A stretch of 9,552 nucleotides of DNA, from contig JACKIB010000049.1 of the NCBI GenBank assembly GCA_020638695.1, forward strand, positions 1-9,552. The letters run 5' to 3'. The notes beneath the pieces were generated by a model. The model had not been told where the DNA came from and ran no database searches. It saw only the letters and a program-made list of their open reading frames with translations. Of the stretch, positions 1 to 5,960 are shown piece by piece. Positions within the stretch are counted from its first letter, which is position 1. Each line of letters opens with the position of its first letter. Made by a program: the position numbers and the translations under genes. Source of the DNA: Planctomycetota bacterium. GTDB taxonomy: Bacteria; Planctomycetota; UBA1135; UBA2386.

Positions 1-189
1 CTACGGCCGGAACAGAACTTCACCACCATCCACATGGGTTCGTCGCGCTACTTCATTCCCCACGAACTGCGCACGACGCTGCGCGACGACGTGCCGTTCC
101 ACGAACCGGTCCCCACTGCCCGCCTGGCGGACGGCCTGGAGCGTGCGCATCGGGTACGAATCCCGCAGCAGGCGGAGGTGCGTAGCTAA
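1..189 (+). CDS. C-terminal end of an unrecognised protein (5' truncated)
   Basis: Frame 1 is open from the first base to a TAA at 187-189 and gives the last 62 residues of a protein. They include 'HMGSSRYFIPHELR' and a charged tail ending in EVRS. I do not recognise the family. No signal peptide, membrane segment or catalytic motif is visible in this fragment. The stop lies one base before the asnB ATG, and the asnB ribosome-binding site falls inside this reading frame, so the two genes are very likely co-transcribed and possibly translationally coupled. Glutamine-dependent asparagine synthases often sit in cell-surface polysaccharide clusters, so the missing part could be a glycan-related enzyme, but nothing here proves that. 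Confidence 0.6.
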   Translation, partial: LRPEQNFTTIHMGSSRYFIPHELRTTLRDDVPFHEPVPTARLADGLERAHRVRIPQQAEVRS

Positions 190-190
190 G

Positions 191-2140
191 ATGTGCGGCA
201 TCTGCGGCTACCTGGGTATCGACGAGCCCGGGCTGCTCGAACGCATGACCGCGGCGCTGTTGCACCGCGGCCCGGACGATTCGGGTCTGTTCTTCGACCG
301 TGACGTGGGACTCGGCCACCGCCGGCTGAGCATCATCGACCTGTCCGGTGGGCACCAGCCGATGACCAGTCCGGACGGCAACCTGGTCATCGCGTTCAAC
401 GGCGAGATCTACAACTTCGCCGAACTGCGCGCCGAGCTCGAGGCGCGCGGGCATCGCTTCGAGACCGGATCCGACACCGAAGTGCTGCTGCGGATGTACC
501 AAGTCCACGGCGTCGACGCGCTGCAGCGGCTCAACGGGATGTTCGCGTTCGCGGTGTACGACCGAAGCCGAAGGGAACTGTTCCTGGCCCGCGATCGCGT
601 GGGGATCAAGCCGCTCTACTACGTCCCGGTGGGCGATGGCCTGCTGTTCGCGTCCGAGACCAAGGCGCTGCTGCAACACGCGGGCTGGGACCGGTCGCTG
701 AACACCCACGCACTGCGTCACTACCTCGGCCTGCGCTACGTCCCGGGGGATCGCGGACTGCTCCGTGAGGTGCGCAAGCTGCCTCCCGGCCACTACCTGA
801 TGGCGCGCGAGGGCAGCATCGAGGTGCGCCGCTACTGGGCACCCCCGGTACCCGAGCCAGGCGACCTACTGCGCTGCTCCGAGGAGGAGTGCCTCGATCA
901 ACTCGCCGAGCTGATGCAAGCCAGCGTGCAACGACGGTTGATCTCCGACGTGTCGTTCGGCGCCTACCTCAGCGGTGGTCTCGACTCGAGTCTGATCGTC
1001 GCGCTGATGGCGAAGTTGGTCGACAAGCCGATCAAGACCTTCTCGGTCGGCTTCGACTACGAGCACGACGAGCTGACCCAGGCGGCTGCCACCGCGAAGT
1101 TGCTCCGCTGCGACCACCACGAGCTGCAGACCCGTGGCAAGGACATCGCACTGTTGCCGGATGTCGTGTGGCATTCCGACGACCCGCTGGGCGACGCGAT
1201 CAGCATCCCGATGTTCCAGCTGGCGCGCGAAGCCAAGAAGCAGGTGACGGTGATCCTCACCGGCGAGGGCGGCGACGAAGTGTTCGCCGGCTACCTGTTC
1301 CACAAGGCGATGTGGGCAGCCGGGATGTACCGCAAGCTCGCGCCTTCGCCGGTGCGTCGCTGGCTGGTGCAACCCCTGCTGTCGGTGACCCCCGCGGCAC
1401 TGATGAACCTCGCGTTCAAGTACCCCGCCCACCTCGGTGCGCGCGGCAAGCTGAAGGTGCTCGACTACCACCGCATGCTCAGCCAGGGCACGCTCGACCA
1501 GGGCTACCGTCACCTGATCTCCCTGTTCGACGCCCGGGACACACAGTCGCTGTTCACCCCCGAATTCGACGAGCGACTGCGAGCCGACCGAGACTACTGG
1601 ACTCCGGAGGACGACCCACGCGGCCCCGAGTTCGACCGCATGCTGCGGCTGCAGTTCGGCCACTGGCTGCCGGACAACATGCTGCTGCGCAACGACAAGA
1701 TGAGCATGGCGAGCGGTATCGAGGGTCGGGTGCCGTTCCTCGACCACACCCTGATCGAGTTCGCCTTCCGCCTGCCCAAGAAGCTACGCCTGCGCGGCAT
1801 GACCGGCAAATACCTGCTGCGTCGACTGGCCGAGCGGCTGCTGCCGAGGGAGACCGCCCAGCGCAAGAAGATGCCGTTCTACGTGCCGATGGAGAACTAC
1901 TACGAGCAGGGCGGCTTCGTCGACATGATGGACGAGTTGCTCGGCGAGCGCGCGGTGCGGGAGCGCGGGGTGTTCCGGCCCGAGGCCGTAGCCGAGCTAC
2001 GCGCCGGGATGCATCGGCGCGAGTTCATCCTGGTCAAGCAGGTGTTCAGCCTCATGACGCTGGAGCTGTGGTTCCGCGCGTTCGTCGACGCCCCGGCCGG
2101 CCAGCGGTTGCCAGCGACCGCGAACGCCCGGGACGGCTAG
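191..2140 (+). CDS. asnB: Asparagine synthase, glutamine-hydrolysing (AsnB type)
   Basis: A 649-residue class II amidotransferase that makes asparagine from aspartate, ATP and glutamine in the cytoplasm. The start is fixed at 191 because Cys2 of 'MCGICG' must become the N-terminal nucleophile after Met removal. An open frame upstream would add 16 residues and destroy this. GGAGG at 174-178 lies 12 nt before the ATG. The N-terminal glutaminase domain (about 1-210) shows HRGPDD (25-30), FNGEIYN (69-75), GSDTE (93-97) and 'RVGIKPLYY'. The synthetase domain (about 235-620) has the ATP-pyrophosphatase loop SGGLDSS (261-267), LTGEGGDE (356-363) and 'NDKMSMASGIEGRVPFLDH'. All expected motifs are present. 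The length exceeds E. coli AsnB (about 554) and resembles the longer forms found in polysaccharide loci, which may amidate a glycan rather than make free asparagine; the sequence does not decide this. Confidence 0.95.
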   Translation: MCGICGYLGIDEPGLLERMTAALLHRGPDDSGLFFDRDVGLGHRRLSIIDLSGGHQPMTSPDGNLVIAFNGEIYNFAELRAELEARGHRFETGSDTEVLLRMYQVHGVDALQRLNGMFAFAVYDRSRRELFLARDRVGIKPLYYVPVGDGLLFASETKALLQHAGWDRSLNTHALRHYLGLRYVPGDRGLLREVRKLPPGHYLMAREGSIEVRRYWAPPVPEPGDLLRCSEEECLDQLAELMQASVQRRLISDVSFGAYLSGGLDSSLIVALMAKLVDKPIKTFSVGFDYEHDELTQAAATAKLLRCDHHELQTRGKDIALLPDVVWHSDDPLGDAISIPMFQLAREAKKQVTVILTGEGGDEVFAGYLFHKAMWAAGMYRKLAPSPVRRWLVQPLLSVTPAALMNLAFKYPAHLGARGKLKVLDYHRMLSQGTLDQGYRHLISLFDARDTQSLFTPEFDERLRADRDYWTPEDDPRGPEFDRMLRLQFGHWLPDNMLLRNDKMSMASGIEGRVPFLDHTLIEFAFRLPKKLRLRGMTGKYLLRRLAERLLPRETAQRKKMPFYVPMENYYEQGGFVDMMDELLGERAVRERGVFRPEAVAELRAGMHRREFILVKQVFSLMTLELWFRAFVDAPAGQRLPATANARDG

Positions 2141-2401
2141 TGCCCCTCGTGTGAAGTTCGCAGCAACGCAGCGAGCGGATCGAATGGCCGGGCACATGTG
2201 CTGCGAACTCCGGACGCGCGGCACCAGCCCGGACCATGCATGAGCAGCGTCGCGAGATCGTGCAAGGTTGTTGCTGGCAAGGAGAACGGCAGGTCCTGGC
2301 CGGAGGCGGGGTGCACCCGTGTCGAGGATCAGGCTCTGACATTCGACGACGCGAGCGGCGACCCCGCGCTATCGCAGCAGCTCGGCCATGAATAGTCCAC
2401 T
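2141..2401. other. Intergenic region between convergent genes
   Basis: About 260 bases separate the 3' ends of asnB (plus) and the metE-like operon (minus). No open frame here has a recognisable product. The only structure I see is the 11-bp inverted repeat at 2155-2209, listed separately. A two-sided transcription terminator would be expected here, but no stem followed by a T-run is visible in either direction. Confidence 0.6.
2155..2209. repeat. 11-bp perfect inverted repeat, 33-nt spacer
   Basis: AGTTCGCAGCA at 2155-2165 is matched by its exact reverse complement TGCTGCGAACT at 2199-2209. It lies 15 bases after the asnB stop. In RNA it could form a stem in either direction, which suits the 3' end of two convergent genes. 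There is no T-tract, so a classical intrinsic terminator is not supported. A processing or stabilising stem, or chance, are alternatives. Confidence 0.5.
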
Positions 2402-3553
2402 CTAGCCGTAGCGGATCCGCAGCTCCTCTGCCGCGGCCACCATCGAGCGGAGCTTTGCCACCGCATTCGCTTCTTCGTTGACGCATCGGTTGGCGAAACA
2501 ACCGAACCCGCAGTCCGGGTTGAGGAACACCTGCTCCGGCGCGAAGTACTGCAATGCCTCTTCGGCCCGCGCCACGATGCTGGACGGCTCTTCCGCTGCG
2601 TCGGTGCGCGGATTCACGCAGCCGAGTCCGAGTTCACGATCGCTCAGGGCGGCACCGACAACCGCGAGCTCCCCGGCGCGCGGCGTCGCATACTCGAGCA
2701 CGAATTGATCGACCGACATCGCCTCGAGCGCCGGCAGCAGTGCGTGGTAGTCTCCGGTCAGCAACACACCCTCGTCGCGGCTCCAATTGCCGCGACATAC
2801 GTGCACCCCGGTGCGCACACCAGCGATCCCGTCGACGACCCTGCGGATCAGCTCGGCGGCGTACTGCAGTTCGGCACCCGCATCACGGCGGGTAGCGAGG
2901 GTCGCTCACATGAACGTTCGCTTGTCGTTCTCTTCGCTCATGACGATCTCGGTCAACACCGGCTCGTCGAACTGCACGAACGCCGCCCCCTGATCGCGGA
3001 GCTCGACCAACTCCTGACGGAGGATGTCGACCACTGCGTCACCCATCTGCATCTTGTCTTGGTAGCCGGCGCGCGAATACGCACCGACCCACATCGAGCG
3101 GGTGAGCAGGTACGGACCCGGCAGGGTCACCTTGACCGGCTTGTCAGTCAACTGCTGCACGAACCGTAGCTCCTCGGTCGCCAGCGGTTCGCGACGTGTC
3201 AGCTCGCCGATGCAGGTGGGATTGCGGATCGCCGACGCCGGCACGTCCAAGGTCGACAGCATCTCTTCGAATGCCGCCTTGTCCTCTACGGTGTCGAGCA
3301 TCTCCGCCAGCGACATCAGCCGCGTGCCGCCGAGCTTGTCGGTGATGAACGAGTAGAAGTTGTCCCGCCGCTGTTCACCGTCGACCACCACATCGACCCC
3401 GGCCTCGAGCTGCAGCTCGACGCAGCGCCTCGTCTCGCGGTCGGCGACGACTTCGAACTCGGCCCGGGTCATCCTGCCGTGCTGCTTGTCTCGCAACGCA
3501 TGCAGGAGTTCTCTGGAACGCGGCCAGCTGCCGACTTGTGTGACTGTGAACAT
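2402..3553 (-). CDS. MetE-like zinc methyltransferase, probable selenoprotein (in-frame TGA at codon 216)
   Basis: A 383-residue member of the MetE C-terminal-domain superfamily (UROD/MetE fold). The family includes methionine synthases and epoxyalkane:coenzyme M transferases, which use zinc to activate a thiol for alkylation. ATG at 3551-3553 starts 'MFTVTQVGSWPRS', with AGGAA 5 nt upstream; the preceding gene ends 8 nt before. 'VQFDEPVLTEIV' is typical of the core barrel. A single TGA (2906-2908) follows 'KRTFM' at residue 215. The same frame then runs without a stop to TAG at 2402-2404. Predicted zinc ligands are all after it: His251 and Cys253 ('GVHVCRGNW'), Glu287 ('VLEYATPRAG') and Cys348 ('NPDCGFG'). 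Family members, as I recall them, have Cys after 'TFM', so Sec replacing Cys is likely. A SECIS-like hairpin follows. Terminating at the TGA would give a protein without any zinc ligand. The substrate is unknown. A pseudogene or a sequencing error (TGC or TGT read as TGA) are the alternatives. Confidence 0.85.
2871..2898 (-). promoter_or_regulatory. Candidate bacterial SECIS element
   Basis: Read in the mRNA sense, the sequence after the UGA folds as ACCCGC (2893-2888), loop CGUGAU (2887-2882), GCGGGU (2881-2876). A U-G wobble (2894/2875) extends the stem. A one-by-one C/C mismatch and three more pairs (2896-2898 with 2873-2871) follow. Eighteen nucleotides separate the UGA from the loop, close to the 17 I count for E. 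coli fdhF, which also has a six-nt loop. Known bacterial SECIS elements carry a G in the first two loop positions; here it is the second. This hairpin would recruit SelB carrying Sec-tRNA. It also lies in coding sequence, so some of the pairing could be chance in GC-rich DNA. Confidence 0.7.
2906..2908 (-). other. In-frame TGA, probable selenocysteine codon
   Basis: This TGA is codon 216 of the MetE-like gene, and frame is preserved on both sides. Downstream residues such as 'AELQYAAELIRRVVDGI' continue the family pattern directly, so no deletion or frameshift is needed. Changing the third base to C or T would give Cys, the residue I recall at this position in relatives. It is the only stop within 384 codons. 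Confidence 0.75.
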
Positions 3554-3561
3554 GAGAATTC

Positions 3562-4314
3562 CTAGACGATCGCGATCTTGGCGGTGAATGCCGTGGCCTT
3601 GGCCAGCGTCGCCGCCAGCGGCGAGCGGCGCACCGTCTCGCTCCACAACGCGTGTACGTGCGCCTCTTCTTCGAACGTGGACGCGAACAGCTTGACGTCG
3701 ATCGCGGCGAACGACGGGTCGCCTTCGGACAGCGCCAGCACCGCCATCACGTCGTGCAGCTTGCCGGTCACGGTCAACTCGATGTCGTCGACGCTGACTC
3801 CGGCGCGCGAGCAAGCCGTGGCGAACCCCGAAGCGAGGTCTCCGGCCAGCGCACCAAGTGCCGCCTCGACCGCGGAAGGGTGCGCGTCATGCTCCTCGAA
3901 GCTCGCTGGCTGGCCGACACTCCACTGGAAGTTGCGGCAATAGACGGTGGTCTTCTGGCGACCGGTGGACCGGGCGCGCAGCCGCCACGCGTAGTTCCGC
4001 GCCCGCTCCTTGTCCTGTTGAAGCGTCGCCGCTTCACGCGCGGCTGCCTCGCCAGAGCCGCGCCGGACGAAGTAGCGCGATTGACCCACCACGCTCCCTG
4101 GCAACGACCCGAGGTACTCGTGACCCACCATACGACACCACGGCGGGAGGTCACTCGCCACGGTGGGCTCGACGCTGCGCATCTCCAGAATGCCACCGTG
4201 CGGCACCCCGAGCATGTTCTCGCGGATCAGCAGCACCAGTCCTGACCCGCAGTCGAGGTCGCCGCCGTCGAACTCGCGGTCGGGACGGATCTCGTCGAGT
4301 CGCAGCTCGTCCAT
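3562..4314 (-). CDS. TusA-like / OsmC-like fusion protein
   Basis: A 250-residue cytoplasmic protein with no signal peptide. Residues about 12-70 are a TusA-like sulfur-carrier domain: Cys22 in 'GDLDCGSGL', then Cys60 in 'DLPPWCRMVGHEYLG'. Classical TusA has Cys-Pro-x-Pro at the carrier Cys; here it is Cys-Gly-Ser-Gly. Residues about 86-120 are a charged helical linker. Residues about 120-250 match the OsmC/Ohr fold ('HPSAVEAALGALAGDLASGF', 'TVTGKLHDV'). The two peroxidatic cysteines of OsmC appear missing: the central helix has 'GALAGDL' where a Cys is usual, and 'RSPLAATL' has Ser231 where 'CP' is common. So this is probably a binding or carrier module rather than a peroxidase. The start ATG at 4312-4314 lacks a strong Shine-Dalgarno sequence. 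It lies 31 nt after dsrE and 8 nt before the MetE-like gene, so co-transcription is likely. Confidence 0.85.
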   Translation of the reverse strand: MDELRLDEIRPDREFDGGDLDCGSGLVLLIRENMLGVPHGGILEMRSVEPTVASDLPPWCRMVGHEYLGSLPGSVVGQSRYFVRRGSGEAAAREAATLQQDKERARNYAWRLRARSTGRQKTTVYCRNFQWSVGQPASFEEHDAHPSAVEAALGALAGDLASGFATACSRAGVSVDDIELTVTGKLHDVMAVLALSEGDPSFAAIDVKLFASTFEEEAHVHALWSETVRRSPLAATLAKATAFTAKIAIV

Positions 4315-4345
4315 GGGGGAATGTGCAGCCAGGTGTCGGGACGGA

Positions 4346-4711
4346 TCAGTAGGCGACGCACGGCGAGCCGTTCGCCAGCCACTCGACCAGCGCAGCGCCC
4401 CCTGCCGGGGTGGCGCCGTCGACCAGCATGTCCTCCGTCACTCCACGCTTCTTCATGCACGGCGAGCAGACCATGATCTTGCCGCCGTTGCTGACGAACT
4501 TCTCGACCAACTCCTTCAACGGCACGAACGGCGCGCCCTCGTCGACCTTGTCGACCTCGCCCTTCACGGCGGCCCAGATCCCGTCCGTGCTCAGGAACAC
4601 CAGAGTGTCCTTGTCGCTGCCGAGCGCGGCATTGGCGACCACGAAACCCACGGTGGCCTTGTCGCCGTTGGACTTGCACTCGGTGATGGTGACGCAGAAT
4701 GTTTTCGACAT
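4346..4711 (-). CDS. DsrE-family sulfur-relay protein
   Basis: A 121-residue soluble protein of the DsrE/DsrF-like fold, a group that accepts or passes persulfide sulfur, often with TusA as partner. Family features are 'TVGFVVANAALGSDKDTLVFLSTDG' at about 20-44 (beta-alpha-beta start), 'GGKIMVCSPCMKKRG' with Cys82 and Cys85, and a C-terminal tail with Cys118 three residues before the end. Cys6 and Cys12 are also present. Any of these could carry the persulfide; Cys82/Cys85 look best placed. ATG at 4709-4711 has a clear GAGGA ribosome-binding site about 5 nt upstream (4714-4720 region), the strongest in the operon. The gene is 55 nt after the TusA-like gene and 31 nt before the TusA-OsmC fusion, all on the same strand. 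Relatives fused to TusA (YedF type) have been linked to selenium metabolism, which is notable beside a candidate selenoprotein. Confidence 0.85.
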   Translation of the reverse strand: MSKTFCVTITECKSNGDKATVGFVVANAALGSDKDTLVFLSTDGIWAAVKGEVDKVDEGAPFVPLKELVEKFVSNGGKIMVCSPCMKKRGVTEDMLVDGATPAGGAALVEWLANGSPCVAY

Positions 4712-4766
4712 CGCTTCCTCGTTTCGCTTCGGGGTTGGTTCGACAAGAGCCTCGGGATCGGGTGAC

Positions 4767-5405
4767 TCAGCCGCTCCTGCGCTGAATCCAGTAGTCGGGA
4801 TGGACGCTCGCCCGCAGGCGGTGGCCAGTCAGCGAGCACCACGCCGGGATGTCGAGCGGCGCGCCGGGGTCGAGCGCGGTGACGCGCAAGACCTCGCCGG
4901 GGAGCATCGAGACAAGTCTTCGGCGCAGTTCCAAGACCAGATCGCCGCACCCCATGCCACCAGCGTCCCAAGTGGCGGCGGTGGCCAGATCCGCGGGTTC
5001 TGACGAAGTTGGCTCGGGTACCGGCACGGTCGACGGATCCAGCGCGTCGTTCGCGGATCCCGGAACGCACGGCGGGACCACGGGATCGCCATCCGCGAAT
5101 CCTTCGTGTTGGTTGGCCCACGACCAACCGGCTCGGTGGCAGTCGCGGCGACGCAGGTACTGGCACACCCGTTCGACCAGCGCCCCCACGTCCTGGTGCA
5201 GTTCCGCTGCCAGACATCGGTGGCAATGGGGTCGGTGCCGATAGCCCAACACGATGCTGGAGACGGCATCGTGCCCGCAGAGCGCGGTTCCGCAGGCGGC
5301 GCAGGGAGTACCGGTCGCGGTACGCACGGCATCGACCAACGCGGCGATGGACTCGGACGACGCGTTCGCATCGTCCGGCAGAGGGACACCCCCGAGATCA
5401 GACAT
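4767..5405 (-). CDS. Cys/His-rich protein with C-terminal TusA-like domain
   Basis: A 212-residue protein from ATG 5403-5405 ('MSDLGGVPLPDD'). A GTG at 5457-5459 would add 18 residues; neither start has a good ribosome-binding site. The N-terminal half is rich in possible metal ligands: Cys35, Cys38, Cys43, His45, His60, Cys61, His62, Cys64, then Cys89 in 'RRRDCHRAGW'. This suggests a zinc site. Residues about 95-140 are Pro/Ala-rich and probably a linker. Residues about 144-210 are TusA-like: 'WDAGGMGCGDLV' (Cys153) and 'DIPAWCSLTGHRL' (Cys190). As in the TusA-OsmC fusion, the carrier Cys is followed by Gly instead of Pro, and a second Cys sits in a P-x-W-C motif 37-38 residues later. It is probably the first gene of the operon. 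A sulfur carrier or scaffold role is inferred. Confidence 0.8.
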   Translation of the reverse strand: MSDLGGVPLPDDANASSESIAALVDAVRTATGTPCAACGTALCGHDAVSSIVLGYRHRPHCHRCLAAELHQDVGALVERVCQYLRRRDCHRAGWSWANQHEGFADGDPVVPPCVPGSANDALDPSTVPVPEPTSSEPADLATAATWDAGGMGCGDLVLELRRRLVSMLPGEVLRVTALDPGAPLDIPAWCSLTGHRLRASVHPDYWIQRRSG

Positions 5406-5556
5406 CACCCACGCCCCGGGTTGCTCCGGGCGCCTCTCCGCGGTCAGTGTGGCGGGCACAGACCTGTGCCGACCCTCCGCGTTCAGCGGTGGTCATGCCG
5501 GTCCGGCGCGTGGATGGTGTTCATCGGCTCGTGGGCGAAACTCCGTTCGAATGCGC

Positions 5557-5585
5557 AGACTCGTTCAATCGCCGGGCAGTGTCAA
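5557..5585 (-). promoter_or_regulatory. Possible promoter of the sulfur/MetE-like operon
   Basis: A perfect TTGACA lies at 5585-5580 on the minus strand, about 120 nt before the GTG and 175 nt before the ATG of the first operon gene. At a 17-nt spacing the -10 position reads GAGTCT, a poor match. Only the -35 element is convincing, so this is a weak call. Confidence 0.2.
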
Positions 5586-5816
5586 CCCCGATCGCACGAT
5601 GCAGCCGCGCCGTTGCCGGGTGTCGCGGGCGACGAGGTGGCCGCTGGCTGGTCACCGGACCCTCGTGTGATCCAGAGCAGATGGCCCCTGTCAGAAGACC
5701 GTCCCATCACCTCGGCACGATGCACGACTCGCGGGGGGGTATGGCATTCGCGCCGGCAGACGGTAGCTTGCCCGCGTGATCGACCGATCGATCGTCTCCG
5801 GTCTCCCGCCACACAC

Positions 5817-5855
5817 TTGACGGGGACCCTGGTCACTACACGGATTGTATCCGTG
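5817..5855 (+). promoter_or_regulatory. Possible promoter with operator-like inverted repeat before the porin-like gene
   Basis: TTGACG at 5817-5822 is followed by the perfect inverted repeat CACGGAT-TGT-ATCCGTG at 5839-5855, which sits where the -10 box and start site would be. The -10 match itself is poor. The repeat lies about 105 nt before the porin-like ATG. It could be a repressor or activator site, or a hairpin in the leader RNA. The repeat is seen; the regulatory role is inferred. Confidence 0.3.
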
Positions 5856-5960
5856 CAAGGCCAGCGAGCCGGTCGGGCTCACTTTGCACTGAATCGCAGA
5901 ACACGCGATCCAACAGCCGTGTGCGTGGCCATCCACGACAACCCACACGGAAACCAAACC

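Larger units (their letters stand above)
5461..5960. other. Divergent intergenic region
   Basis: About 500 bases lie between the start of the minus-strand operon and the porin-like gene. Frames here are open because of the high GC, but they lack a recognisable product. The region should hold both promoters. I see TTGACA on the minus strand at 5580-5585, TTGACG on the plus strand at 5817-5822, and a 17-bp inverted repeat at 5839-5855. I looked for a tRNA-Sec gene here and found none. Confidence 0.55.

Noticed and set aside
866..1747. Long minus-strand frame opposite asnB
   Set aside because: It is antisense to a fully recognisable asparagine synthase; its open state follows from high GC codon bias.
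889..2154. Alternative plus-strand frame inside asnB
   Set aside because: The composition is Arg/Ala/Pro-rich with no motif, and it overlaps the real asnB frame.
2402..2818. A separate 138-residue gene starting at GTG 2818
   Set aside because: It is in the same frame as the upstream part, lacks a ribosome-binding site, and would begin in the middle of the MetE fold. It is better read as the second half of one gene.
4315..4345. Earlier start or frameshift for the TusA-OsmC gene, because another frame reads 'LIRPDTWLHIP' just upstream
   Set aside because: The ATG at 4314 already gives a complete TusA-like domain, and no in-frame upstream start codon exists within the short gap.
5106..5960. 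Long upstream extension of the porin-like frame
   Set aside because: The extension runs opposite the TusA-like gene and is rich in Arg/Pro with no fold. The signal peptide begins at 5961.
5461..5960. tRNA-Sec (selC) near the candidate selenoprotein
   Set aside because: No UCA-anticodon arm or matching acceptor stem is seen here or in the other intergenic stretches. selC is usually unlinked, so its absence does not argue against Sec.
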